A stretch of DNA of 64,000 nucleotides from a bacterium (GTDB lineage: Bacteria > 4484-113 > JAFGCY01), in the NCBI GenBank assembly GCA_020849855.1, contig JADZFO010000015.1, positions 101,126 through 165,125 of the forward strand, given 5' to 3'. This document shows positions 8,632-16,379 of this stretch, piece after piece. Numbering within the stretch: the stretch's first letter is position 1; every line of letters starts with the position of its first letter. The position numbers and the translations under genes were made by a program. The notes under the pieces are model-generated. The model searched no databases. It was given only the letters and a program-made list of their open reading frames with translations, and was not told the origin of the DNA.

Positions 8632-9360
8632 TTATATCGGCGCCTGGGCGAAAGTGGCATAGACCGCAATCTGGCCCTCGCGGCGCTCAAAGCCGGCGCG
8701 CTCGTCCTTGATCAGCTCAAGCAGTGCAATGAAAGTCACAACCAGCCAGAACACGTTGGGCTGGCTGCCCAGGATTTCCTCCAGGCTGCTTGGGCCTTCC
8801 TCCAGCTTCGCGCTGACCCAGTCGCGGGCCTGGTCAACGTCGTAGTCGTCCTTGAAGATGCTGATCTGCTTGAAGCGCGGGCGCTGCAGGATCTCCTGGA
8901 AGGCATTCATCAGGTCATAGACCGAGAGGCTCTCCATCGTGTAAACGATCTCAGCTTCCATCTTTTCCACAGCCTGGCGCGGCCAGTGCCTGCCGGTCTG
9001 CTCAAAGCGCTGCTGCAGCTCGCCGGTGACCTCCTGAATGCCGCGGTAGGCCACCAGGCGGCGTATCAGCTCCTGGCGCTGGTCCTCGGCGGAGTCCACC
9101 GCTTCCTCGCCCTCAGTCTCACCGGGCTGTCCCGGCAGCAAAAGCCGGCTCTTCAGCTCGACAAGTGTGGCCGCCATGGCCAGGAACTGGTAAGCCTGGG
9201 CCAGGTCCTTCACGCCGTGCGCCTCGATGAAGGTGAGGTACTCGGCGGTGATGACACCCACATCCAGGTCCAGCAGGTCCAGCTCGCTGACCCGGATCAG
9301 GTGCAGCAGCAGGTCCAGGGGCCCGGTGAACTGCTCCAGACTGACGACGTAATCCTGCAC
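8632..9360 (-). CDS. scpA: Segregation and condensation protein ScpA
   Basis: ScpA is the kleisin that links SMC and ScpB in chromosome condensation. The start of the family is clear in DYVVSLEQFTGPLDLLLHLI, followed by the helical N-domain (YLTFIEAHGVKDLAQAYQFL, VELKSRLLLP) and the winged-helix C-terminus near FWLVVTFIALLELIK. An upstream ATG at 9438 would overlap the M50 peptidase by 44 bases and add 26 unconserved residues, so the GTG at 9360 (242 residues) is preferred. scpB, a common partner, is not in this window. Confidence 0.92.
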   Translation of the reverse strand: MQDYVVSLEQFTGPLDLLLHLIRVSELDLLDLDVGVITAEYLTFIEAHGVKDLAQAYQFLAMAATLVELKSRLLLPGQPGETEGEEAVDSAEDQRQELIRRLVAYRGIQEVTGELQQRFEQTGRHWPRQAVEKMEAEIVYTMESLSVYDLMNAFQEILQRPRFKQISIFKDDYDVDQARDWVSAKLEEGPSSLEEILGSQPNVFWLVVTFIALLELIKDERAGFERREGQIAVYATFAQAPI

Positions 9361-9394
9361 AGGGCCAGAATTATAGGCGCAAGGCCGCCGCTTC

Positions 9395-10060
9395 TTAGCC
9401 GCTGAAACCGAAGAGCCAGGCGATGTAGTCCATGCCAAAGCCGGCCCCGATGCCCTGCAGGATGATCATGCGCATACCGCCAAGCAGGGGGCCAAGAATG
9501 CGCAGGTACATCAGTGCGAGGATGATCAGCAGGCCGTAGGGCGCCAGACGCTGCAGCTTTTCGCCGGTGCGCCAGGGCAGCAGGTTGATCAGCACATTGC
9601 CACCGTCCAGCGGCGGGATCGGCAGCATGTTGAAAAGGATCAGGCCAATGTTGATCAGCAGGAAGGTCGTGATCAGTATCTGGGCGAAGCCATAAAGCGG
9701 CAGGCCGGCCATGTACATGATGTAGCTGATGGCCACGGTCAGGCAGGCCAGACAGAGGTTCATCAGCGGACCGGCGATGGCGACAAGGATCAGGCCCTTA
9801 CGGCGGTCCTTGAAGTACATGGGGTTTGTCAGCACCGGCTTGCCCCAGCCAAGGCCGAAACCGGCGAAGATCGTCACCAGGATCATGATCAGGCCGATCG
9901 GGTCAAAGTGCGCGGCCGGGTTGACCGTCATGCGGCCCTGGGAGCGCGGCGTCGGATCACCAAGCTTGTCCGCCATCGCCGCATGGCCAAACTCATGCAG
10001 GGCGATGGCCGGAATGATGCTGATGATTGCAGCCAGTGCGTACTGTAGTTGGTCGATCAT
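9395..10060 (-). CDS. Site-2 protease family (M50) membrane metallopeptidase
   Basis: 221 residues with about six membrane segments. The zinc motif HEFGH (about residue 22-26) and the second site in NMLPIPPLDGGNVL (Asp near residue 152) match the short M50 rhomboid-neighbour type often found next to scpA. Such enzymes cleave within membranes; the substrate is unknown. It precedes scpA by about 35 bases. Confidence 0.9.
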   Translation of the reverse strand: MIDQLQYALAAIISIIPAIALHEFGHAAMADKLGDPTPRSQGRMTVNPAAHFDPIGLIMILVTIFAGFGLGWGKPVLTNPMYFKDRRKGLILVAIAGPLMNLCLACLTVAISYIMYMAGLPLYGFAQILITTFLLINIGLILFNMLPIPPLDGGNVLINLLPWRTGEKLQRLAPYGLLIILALMYLRILGPLLGGMRMIILQGIGAGFGMDYIAWLFGFSG

Positions 10061-10109
10061 CCTCTTCTCGCTTAATACCCGTGGCGGCTCAGCTTATCGT
10101 GAGAACGCC

Positions 10110-11498
10110 TCATCTTCCGGGATCCAGGCCGATTTCGGCCGATTCGTCTTCTTCCTCCAGCAGATCGCTGATGAAGCGCCGGGCGTAGTCACGCTCGGCA
10201 TCCAGGTCGGCCAGCAGCCCGTCCAGGCGCAGATAGCGCAGGCGGTCGCGCAGCTCGCCCAGGGAGCGGCCTGGCCGCAGGCCCATGGACATCATTTCGG
10301 CGGAACTCAGCTCGCTGCGCACAAGGCTCCAGTCGGTGATGTAGCGGAACAGGGTCTTGCGCAGCTCGGCTTCTTCCTGGCTGCGCGGCTGCATGGTGAA
10401 GACTGCCACTGTCACGGCCTGGCGCGAGTAACTCTGCAGCAGTCGGGTGGCCAGGCTGGGCGGCTGCAGATGCACCGCGAAATCGCCGGCCTCGCGCAGC
10501 AGGGCCCGGGCCTGCCGCAGCCAGCGGATCTGCCGGGCAAAGATGCCAAGGCGCTGGCAGGCGCTTTCAAGCTGCTCGCTGTCCACCGCGCCAAGAGCCC
10601 AGGCGGTACGGATCAGCCAGGGCTCAATCTCTTCCTGTTCCAGCACCTCGGCGTTGTTCTTGATCGCGATATCCAGCGCGCGGGCGTCGGTGGCCTGCCA
10701 GCCGCTGTAAAGCTCTTCCAGCGCCGGGTGCACAGAGCGCATCAGGCCTGAAAAGGCCAGGGCCTGCCAGATATCCGCCCAGCGCGGCTCGTTGCCCGTG
10801 CACTCAAGCTCATAACGCACGCGCTCCGGGCTGACAAAGTCCATGTTGCCTTCAATGATTGCGCTAAGCAGCTGTTCCTTGGTGGTCGGTTCCAGGTCAT
10901 AGCCCAGGCGCATGGTGTAGCGCAGAGCCCTGAACAGGCGGGTAGGGTCGTCGTAGAAACTGCCGGTGCTCAGCGTGCGAACCAGCCTGGCCTTGATGTC
11001 CCCGATACCGCCGGTGCTGTCAATCAGGCGGCCGAAGTCCTCTGACACGTCGATGGCCACTGCGTTTATGGAAAAGTCGCGGCGCAGCAGGTCGCTTTCA
11101 ATGCTCACGCCGGGCTCCACCACGGGCAACTGGCCAGGGATCGGGTAATCCTCGCGCCGCGCCGAAGCGATGTCGATCTCCGCCGGGTCTTCAGTGACCA
11201 GTGTGGCCGTGGAAAAGGCCTGGTTCACCTTGATCTGGCCCGGCAGGCGGCGGTAAAGCTCATAGGCGAAGCGCACACCATCGCCCTCCACCACCACGTC
11301 GAAGTCCCGCAGGTCGGCCATGAACTGCTCGCGGGTGAACTGCTGCAGGCGGATGCGGGCCATCTCGCGCGGCACACCGCCCACCAGCGCCGCCCGCACG
11401 CCCAGGGTGTTCGCCACATCCCGTATGCGATAGACGACATGCCGCAGGCCGACGGGCAGACAGTCATCAAGCATGGCGGCCAGGTTGGCTGTATGCAT
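10110..11498 (-). CDS. CCA-adding / poly(A) polymerase family nucleotidyltransferase
   Basis: Class II tRNA nucleotidyltransferase type. The head domain has LVGGVPREM (G-G motif), LRDFDVVVEGDG (two metal-binding Asp residues), RRDFSINAVAID and the ERhxxExxx-like stretch SPERVRYELE; DDPTRLFRALRYTMRLGYDL is typical of the neck. The C-terminal half (about 270-462) is helical and divergent. The longer frame from 11624 overlaps the DUF4126 gene by 67 bases, so ATG 11498 (462 residues) is chosen. Whether it adds C, A or both cannot be told from the sequence. Confidence 0.88.
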   Translation of the reverse strand: MHTANLAAMLDDCLPVGLRHVVYRIRDVANTLGVRAALVGGVPREMARIRLQQFTREQFMADLRDFDVVVEGDGVRFAYELYRRLPGQIKVNQAFSTATLVTEDPAEIDIASARREDYPIPGQLPVVEPGVSIESDLLRRDFSINAVAIDVSEDFGRLIDSTGGIGDIKARLVRTLSTGSFYDDPTRLFRALRYTMRLGYDLEPTTKEQLLSAIIEGNMDFVSPERVRYELECTGNEPRWADIWQALAFSGLMRSVHPALEELYSGWQATDARALDIAIKNNAEVLEQEEIEPWLIRTAWALGAVDSEQLESACQRLGIFARQIRWLRQARALLREAGDFAVHLQPPSLATRLLQSYSRQAVTVAVFTMQPRSQEEAELRKTLFRYITDWSLVRSELSSAEMMSMGLRPGRSLGELRDRLRYLRLDGLLADLDAERDYARRFISDLLEEEDESAEIGLDPGR

Positions 11499-11557
11499 GC
11501 CGCTCAAGTATAGTCCTTCAGGCCACGGGCAGAGTTTCTGAACAGCTTCAATCCTGC

Positions 11558-12154
11558 TTAAGCCTGCATTGCAGGCTGGCTGCTCTGACGCCTCTGGCCC
11601 AGCCACCTTGCCGCCTTGCGCCACATGAAGACCATGCCGACCAGCACAAGCAGGCCCATCAGCAGCGGCAGCAGGATTCCAAGCGCTGTTCCGCCGATTG
11701 AGCCGATGTCTTCGACCACGGACATCAGCGGGCTGGCCGTACCGCCGCTGAAGGCGGCCGTCAGCAGGCGGGTCTTGGCCTTTACAAAGCTGATGCTGCC
11801 TGCAACTGATACGCCGGTGATGATACCCAGCACCAGGCTCAGGTTCGGGTCCATCCCGGTGATGATGCTGGAAGCCAGCAGGGCGCCGGCCAGCGGCTTG
11901 ACCACGAGGCCCGCGGCATCCAGTGCGTGGTCAAGTCCAGGGATCTTGTCGGCAACAATTTCAAGAATCGCGGCGAGGGCGAAGATGCTCACAGTCAAAG
12001 GCTCACCCAGCCAGGCAAAGCTGGGGGCGAGGCTCAGATAGCCGGTCCAGGCCAGCAGGCTGACGGCTGTCACCGGCACAAAGGCGCGCAGGCCGCAACA
12101 AGCAGATAGTGAAACGGCCATCAAGATCATGAAGATGATGTCCTGTGCCTGCAT
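11558..12154 (-). CDS. DUF4126 membrane protein
   Basis: 198 residues with five or six hydrophobic segments. The family's N-terminal ACCGLRAFVPV and DADAAG-like LDHALDAAG...VVKPLAGALL segments are visible, followed by the Gly/Ser-rich GTASPLMSVVEDIGSIGG and a basic tail. DUF4126 proteins have no established function. The in-frame extension upstream of ATG 12154 covers the promoter region and is rejected. A good sigma-70 promoter lies about 57 bases upstream at 12211-12238. Confidence 0.88.
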   Translation of the reverse strand: MQAQDIIFMILMAVSLSACCGLRAFVPVTAVSLLAWTGYLSLAPSFAWLGEPLTVSIFALAAILEIVADKIPGLDHALDAAGLVVKPLAGALLASSIITGMDPNLSLVLGIITGVSVAGSISFVKAKTRLLTAAFSGGTASPLMSVVEDIGSIGGTALGILLPLLMGLLVLVGMVFMWRKAARWLGQRRQSSQPAMQA

Positions 12155-12210
12155 ACTTATCTTCAACCCCCACCTTAGAAAAATTAAGGTATCACTTGCG
12201 TGACCTTTAT

Positions 12211-12238
12211 AGTATAATGTCCCGGCGGCGCTTTTCAA
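12211..12238 (-). promoter_or_regulatory. Sigma-70 promoter for the DUF4126 gene
   Basis: On the minus strand TTGAAA and TATACT are separated by 16 bases. The start point would fall near 12204, giving a 5' leader of about 50 bases before ATG 12154. The plus strand shows TATAAT at 12213-12218, overlapping it, but no fitting -35, so the divergent pspA promoter is uncertain. Confidence 0.65.
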
Positions 12239-12323
12239 GCTGACCGCTGGAAATCGCGCATAAATCGGATTACGGGCCCGCTGGATCCTTCGGCGGGCAG
12301 GCAGAAACACAGGAGCCAAAACA

Positions 12324-13067
12324 ATGTGGCAACGCTTCGTGCGCTGGCTGCGCAGCCTCTTCGGCGGTTTCATCGAGTCTGTGGAAGACCCTGAGCTGGT
12401 CCTCAAGCAGGCCATCCGCGACATGCGCGACAAGGTGCCCAAGATCAACCAGAACCTGGCGCGGATGAAGGGTGGCCTGATCCTGCTGCAGAAGGAATAC
12501 GAGGGCTACGTTGCCGAGGAAGCCAAGCTGACCGCCCGCGTCAAGGCGGCGCTGGAAGGCGGCGATGAGGAGCTGGCGGCGGACTATGCCGTGCGCCTCA
12601 AGCAGACCCAAACCAACAAGGCCCGCAGCTTCGAGCAGTTCCAGAAGGCCAAGGAAGCCTACGACAAGGCCGTTGAGTTCAAGCTCGATTACATGCGCGA
12701 GATGGACAAGAAGGTCAAGGTCGCAGAGCAGGCCCTGCGTGAGCATGAGGCCAGCAAGTGGAAGGCCGAGATCGCCCAGGTCTTCGAGACCTTTGAGGTC
12801 GGCGACATCGACAGCACTGTCGACGAGATGGTCCAGAAGCTGGCGCGCAAGACCGCCGAAGGCGAGGCGAAGCTTGAGATGGCCGTCGAGAGCGTCGACA
12901 TGCGCGATATCGAGCTGGAGAAGCGCGCCGAGAAGCTGGAGGCCCAGGAGCTGCTGAAGCAGTTCAAGGCTGAGTGGGGCATGGGCAGCAAGGACCTGGA
13001 AAGCCCGGCCGCCGAGAAGACCGTCGGTCCGGCCCAGACTGAGACGCAGGGTACGCCGCCGGCCTAA
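12324..13067 (+). CDS. pspA: PspA/IM30 family membrane-remodelling protein
   Basis: PspA/IM30 proteins form ESCRT-III-like rods that protect damaged inner membranes. 247 residues: an amphipathic N-terminal helix (MWQRFVRWLRSLFGGFIE), then the typical ESVEDPELVLKQAIRDMRDK, and long charged coiled coils to about residue 215, ending in a short disordered tail. It is transcribed away from DUF4126 and followed by two small membrane proteins, which may be partners (inference). A PspC-domain gene occurs elsewhere at 41664. Confidence 0.92.
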   Translation: MWQRFVRWLRSLFGGFIESVEDPELVLKQAIRDMRDKVPKINQNLARMKGGLILLQKEYEGYVAEEAKLTARVKAALEGGDEELAADYAVRLKQTQTNKARSFEQFQKAKEAYDKAVEFKLDYMREMDKKVKVAEQALREHEASKWKAEIAQVFETFEVGDIDSTVDEMVQKLARKTAEGEAKLEMAVESVDMRDIELEKRAEKLEAQELLKQFKAEWGMGSKDLESPAAEKTVGPAQTETQGTPPA

Positions 13068-13107
13068 CTGCTGCAGCGATTCGGGGCCGGACAGCTGAGG
13101 AGGGCGA

Positions 13108-13644
13108 ATGCCAAGCACATTTCTGCGGCGTCTGGCCCTGCGGCTCTCGCTTATGCGCTGGTATCCCAGCCCGACCGGCACATACATTTATCTCGCGGTG
13201 ATCCTGCCGGACGCCGTGCGGATGCCAGGCCAGCCGAACTCACTGGCCAGCCTCGGCATCGCGCTGCTGTGCATCCTCTTCGCCTACTGGTTCTTCCCCT
13301 GGTATGGGAACAGCCAGTACCTGCAGAGTTTGCGCTCCTTAAGCCACGTATACAAGGCGCATCAGCAGATGCAGCTGATCGATTCGGTCCGCACCGGCCT
13401 GGCGCTCAGTCTGGCCCTGCTCGTGATCTACATCAAGCTGAAGTACGGAATCTCCTCGCTCAGCCGCGACCCGGATATCTGGAAGCAGCCATTGGCGGCT
13501 TTCGCCCTTTACAGCCCACTGCTGCTGGGGCTTGCCGACTACTTTCTCAGCGGCCTGCTGAAGCGAGCGGCGGTCCAGCGCGTAAGCGACACTCCGGCCG
13601 AGGAAGGGGTCTATTTTGAACTGGAAGAAGACGATGAGCCCTGA
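13108..13644 (+). CDS. Multi-pass membrane protein of unknown function
   Basis: 178 residues with hydrophobic segments at about 46-64, 93-110 and 127-147 and a possible one near 25-35, ending in an acidic tail (FELEEDDEP). A Shine-Dalgarno-like AGGAGGG precedes the ATG. It starts 40 bases after pspA on the same strand. No family recognised. A stress-membrane role is only suggested by its neighbour. Confidence 0.7.
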   Translation: MPSTFLRRLALRLSLMRWYPSPTGTYIYLAVILPDAVRMPGQPNSLASLGIALLCILFAYWFFPWYGNSQYLQSLRSLSHVYKAHQQMQLIDSVRTGLALSLALLVIYIKLKYGISSLSRDPDIWKQPLAAFALYSPLLLGLADYFLSGLLKRAAVQRVSDTPAEEGVYFELEEDDEP

Positions 13645-13671
13645 GCAGGGATTGTCAACGGTCATGCTTCA

Positions 13672-14073
13672 ATGGGCCTGAGCTGGAACAAGCTTGGTCT
13701 TCTGGCCCTTTGCCTTGCACTTTGCGTGTACTTCTACCTCAGCAGCGGCAACTCCGGCCCCTCACTGACCATACTGGCTGTAAACAGCCTGTGGCTGCTG
13801 GTCACGCCTGAGGGCTTTCTGTCCGGCAGGGAGGATCCTGCAGCAGTAGAGCAGAAGCCGACCCGCGCCGAGCGCATCCAGCTCAACGCCGCAATCTGGG
13901 GCGGGCAGCTCATGGCTGTGTCCATCACTCTGCTAATGGTTCTGGGCCGCGGTGGCTCAATGGCGAAGGACACAGTCGGCTGGTGCATTGCGGGTCTCTC
14001 GGCCTTGAATCTGATTTCCTACCTTGTGGTCAAGGTCATGTCCGAGGCGCGCTGGGGCGACCTGCCGGATTAG
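13672..14073 (+). CDS. Small membrane protein of unknown function
   Basis: 133 residues with about four hydrophobic segments (residues 6-24, 32-46, 74-92, 102-120) and a charged cytoplasmic-looking loop containing KPTRAERIQLN between the second and third. It lies 27 bases after the previous gene, so they probably share a transcript with pspA. No family recognised. Confidence 0.65.
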   Translation: MGLSWNKLGLLALCLALCVYFYLSSGNSGPSLTILAVNSLWLLVTPEGFLSGREDPAAVEQKPTRAERIQLNAAIWGGQLMAVSITLLMVLGRGGSMAKDTVGWCIAGLSALNLISYLVVKVMSEARWGDLPD

Positions 14074-14138
14074 CGCGAAGTGAACAAGGCTGTCCCGGCG
14101 GTAATCTAATACAGTGAGCTTCTAAGCGGAGCAGGACT

Positions 14139-15032
14139 ATGAAACAACGACTCATTGCCGCCGCCGCAGTCTATGCCCTCCTGGGCATCTTCTTCACGCT
14201 GGTCATCACGGCCACGCCGCCAAGGCCGGCACTGGCCGGCGGGCTGAAGTTCAAGCTGTCCAAGAAGCAGGAAGCCTCGCTGGGCGCCGACATGAACAAG
14301 GAACTCGCCTCCGAGCCGGGCTTCATCAGCAAAGGCAAGGAATATGAGATGGTCCAGCGCATCGGCAAGCGCCTTGTCGAGCGCAACAAGCTGACCAACT
14401 ATGACTACAAGTTCTTCTATGTCAAGCAGGACGAGGTTAACGCCTTTGCCACCCCCGGCGGCTACATCTATGTCACCCGCGGCCTGATGAAGCAGATGGG
14501 TTATGACGAGGCAATGGTGGCTGGCGTGATGGCGCACGAGCTGGGCCACGCCAAGGACCGCCACACCGCCCGCGGCGCTGAGAAGCGCATCCAGGCCGCG
14601 CTCGGCATCGGCATTCTGGGCATGGTGCTTGGCGACAAGGGGGACAAGACCCTCATGGATGCACTGGGCGGCGCTGCCGGCATGGCGACGCTGAAGTACA
14701 GCCGCGATTTCGAAGAGTGGGCGGACCGCTCCGGTGTCGAGCTGTCCTATGAAGCCGGCTATGACGCCTACGGCCTGACTCGAGGGCTTGAGATGCTCAA
14801 CGCGCTGTATGGCAGCACAGACTCCGTCAGCGAGTGGATGGCCAGCCACCCAAGCACGAAGGACCGCGTGGCGCGCACCATGCGCATCGCCGAGGATGTC
14901 ACGGACGGCAGGCAGATGGGCTATGTGAAGATCCCGGCCGCGCCGAAGGGCAGCCCGCTGTATGAGAAGTACGGCAAGGGTGTGCCTGGCTCATCTTCTG
15001 TAACCAAGCGGACCAGCCCGGTCAAGAATTAA
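14139..15032 (+). CDS. M48-family zinc metalloprotease
   Basis: 297 residues. A signal peptide or anchor (residues 1-30) precedes the protease domain. The zinc motif is HELGH in VMAHELGHAKDRH (about 130-134); the third ligand Glu lies in the downstream YSRDFEEWADRSGVELSYEA helix. The substrate-cleft stretch EVNAFATPGGYIYVTRGL is typical of BepA/LoiP-type periplasmic M48 proteases, which clear misfolded outer-membrane proteins. It has its own leader of 65 bases after the preceding gene; an AGCAGGA site precedes the ATG. Confidence 0.93.
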   Translation: MKQRLIAAAAVYALLGIFFTLVITATPPRPALAGGLKFKLSKKQEASLGADMNKELASEPGFISKGKEYEMVQRIGKRLVERNKLTNYDYKFFYVKQDEVNAFATPGGYIYVTRGLMKQMGYDEAMVAGVMAHELGHAKDRHTARGAEKRIQAALGIGILGMVLGDKGDKTLMDALGGAAGMATLKYSRDFEEWADRSGVELSYEAGYDAYGLTRGLEMLNALYGSTDSVSEWMASHPSTKDRVARTMRIAEDVTDGRQMGYVKIPAAPKGSPLYEKYGKGVPGSSSVTKRTSPVKN

Positions 15033-15290
15033 AGAAGGCGCAGCAGGCGCATCACCATAGCGGCGCTCTTGAGCTTTGCTTGAGGAGTGATTGAGCGCTG
15101 GCCGATGTATGACGCCGGCAGGCGCTGTAAAACTTCAACAGCTCAGCTTTTAGTATGCGCCTGTGCTGTTGCTGTTCAAATGGAACTGATTCTCGACTTG
15201 GCAGTGGACCCAAAAGCAGGTCCGCAATCAAAAGGACGAGGGGGTTGCGAGGCCCCCTCGTCTGATTCTGCAGCCCATACGAGGCGCCAA
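15033..15290. other. Intergenic stretch before the 30-bp tandem repeat
   Basis: No convincing gene. A GC-rich inverted motif (GACGAGGGGG...GGCCCCCTCGTC, about 15234-15262) could act as a terminator for the M48 protease gene, though no clear T-run follows. Confidence 0.4.
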
Positions 15291-15470
15291 CATCTTCGTC
15301 GGTGCGCCGGCCTTAGCCAGCATCTTTGTCGGAGCGCCAGCTTTAGCTGGCATCTTTGTCGGAGCGCCAGCTTTAGCTGGCATCTTCGTCGGAGCGCCAG
15401 CTTTAGCCGGCATCTATGTCGGAGCGCCAGCTTTAGCTGGCATCTTCGTCGGAGCGCCAGCTTTAGCTGG
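15291..15470. repeat. Six tandem 30-bp units, each with a CCAGCT/AGCTGG palindrome
   Basis: Six near-identical units of 30 bp. Each holds GCGCCAGC-TT-TAGCTGGC flanked by GGAGC before and ATCTTCGTC after. Unit 1 is the most divergent (GCCGGCC/TTAGCC). Read on the minus strand the unit ends in GCGCTCC, the constant tail of the palindrome family at 36257-38856. There are no unique spacers, so this is not a CRISPR. Because 30 is divisible by 3, one minus frame would encode a ten-residue repeat (MPAKAGAPTK), which I regard as fortuitous. Confidence 0.95.
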
Positions 15471-15544
15471 CATTTCTTCTCCCTGGGCGCCAAACATGTT
15501 CGGCACGTCCCATTCAGCACACATGCCTTTCTCTGCCTTTATCC

Positions 15545-15573
15545 TTGACAAGCAGTCACTCCTGCTGTATAGT
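15545..15573 (+). promoter_or_regulatory. Near-consensus sigma-70 promoter
   Basis: TTGACA (15545-15550) and TATAGT (15568-15573) are separated by exactly 17 bases. It lies 34 bases upstream of the ATG at 15607, whose Shine-Dalgarno AAGGAG is at about 15595-15600. It is the strongest promoter match I see in the window. Confidence 0.82.
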
Positions 15574-15606
15574 ATTATCGATACACTACTACACAAGGAG
15601 CTACTG

Positions 15607-16362
15607 ATGTCTGCTCAAACCCATAGCCCCCGCCTGCAAAGCTCGCTGGCCGACCCCAGTACCGCCATCCTCCTGTGGTGCTTCGCGGTGCATGGCAAGC
15701 TAAACCGCGAGCTGATGGCCCTGCTGGGCCTGCGCGACGTGGACAAGGAGCTCATTGAGGCCGCCTACGACCAGGAACTGGCCGTCCTGCGCGGTCTGCA
15801 CCGCAGGGAAGCGCTCTTCGACATCGAGGACATCAAGACCCTGCTGCTCAACCAGATCGGCGGAAGGGCTGTCAGCAGCTTTCTTGGCAAGGAAGATGGC
15901 CGAGCTAACGCGCTCAGCTCAGTGTTGCGCTCGGTGAAGCACCTGCCCATGTGGATCCGCGACCCCGAGCTTGACCGCCTGGAGAAGGAGGCCCGGCGGG
16001 AAGAAGCCCTCGCCCGGCTTGAAAAGGCCCAGTTCCAGCGTGAAGATCAGCGGGCCCGCCGGCAGCTGCAAAGCTCCGTCGCGCCGCCCGCCGAGCAAAA
16101 GCCGGTGCAGGCAGAAGCGCTGCCCGCCGCGTCCCTTCCGCCGCAGGCCGGCGCTAAGCTCGATGGCGGCCCTGAGCCCCTGCCGGAGCAGTCTGCGCCG
16201 GCTCACAGCACGACTGACACTCCTGCTCCGGCCACAGGAGAATTCGCAGTTTCTGCTGAAAAAGCGGCCCCCAAGGTTAAAAGATCGCGGCTCAGGGCCG
16301 ATGCGGCCCGGGCCGCGCCGGGCCGCAAGCAGACAGCTGCCGCCCGGCGCCGGGCTTCCTAG
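15607..16362 (+). CDS. Hypothetical protein with helical N-domain and Pro/Ala-rich basic tail
   Basis: 251 residues from ATG 15607, chosen because AAGGAG precedes it; an earlier in-frame ATG at 15496 lies upstream of the promoter. Residues 1-120 are predicted helical (LWCFAVHGKLNRELMALLGL). About 120-150 is a charged coiled coil (DRLEKEARREEALARLEKAQ). The rest is disordered, Pro/Ala-rich and ends very basic (Arg, Lys, Ala), as in nucleic-acid-binding tails. No family recognised. Its strong promoter suggests it is well expressed. Confidence 0.75.
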   Translation: MSAQTHSPRLQSSLADPSTAILLWCFAVHGKLNRELMALLGLRDVDKELIEAAYDQELAVLRGLHRREALFDIEDIKTLLLNQIGGRAVSSFLGKEDGRANALSSVLRSVKHLPMWIRDPELDRLEKEARREEALARLEKAQFQREDQRARRQLQSSVAPPAEQKPVQAEALPAASLPPQAGAKLDGGPEPLPEQSAPAHSTTDTPAPATGEFAVSAEKAAPKVKRSRLRADAARAAPGRKQTAAARRRAS

Positions 16363-16379
16363 CCACGCTTCACCAGGAT

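Noticed and set aside
12270..13187. Long minus-strand frame opposite pspA
   Set aside because: Leu-rich mirror of a GC-rich gene; PspA on the plus strand is unmistakable.
15291..15470. CRISPR array
   Set aside because: Units are contiguous with no unique spacers and no cas genes are nearby.
15176..15520. Minus-strand frames across the 30-bp tandem array
   Set aside because: More than one frame is open simply because the unit is 30 bp; no start signals.
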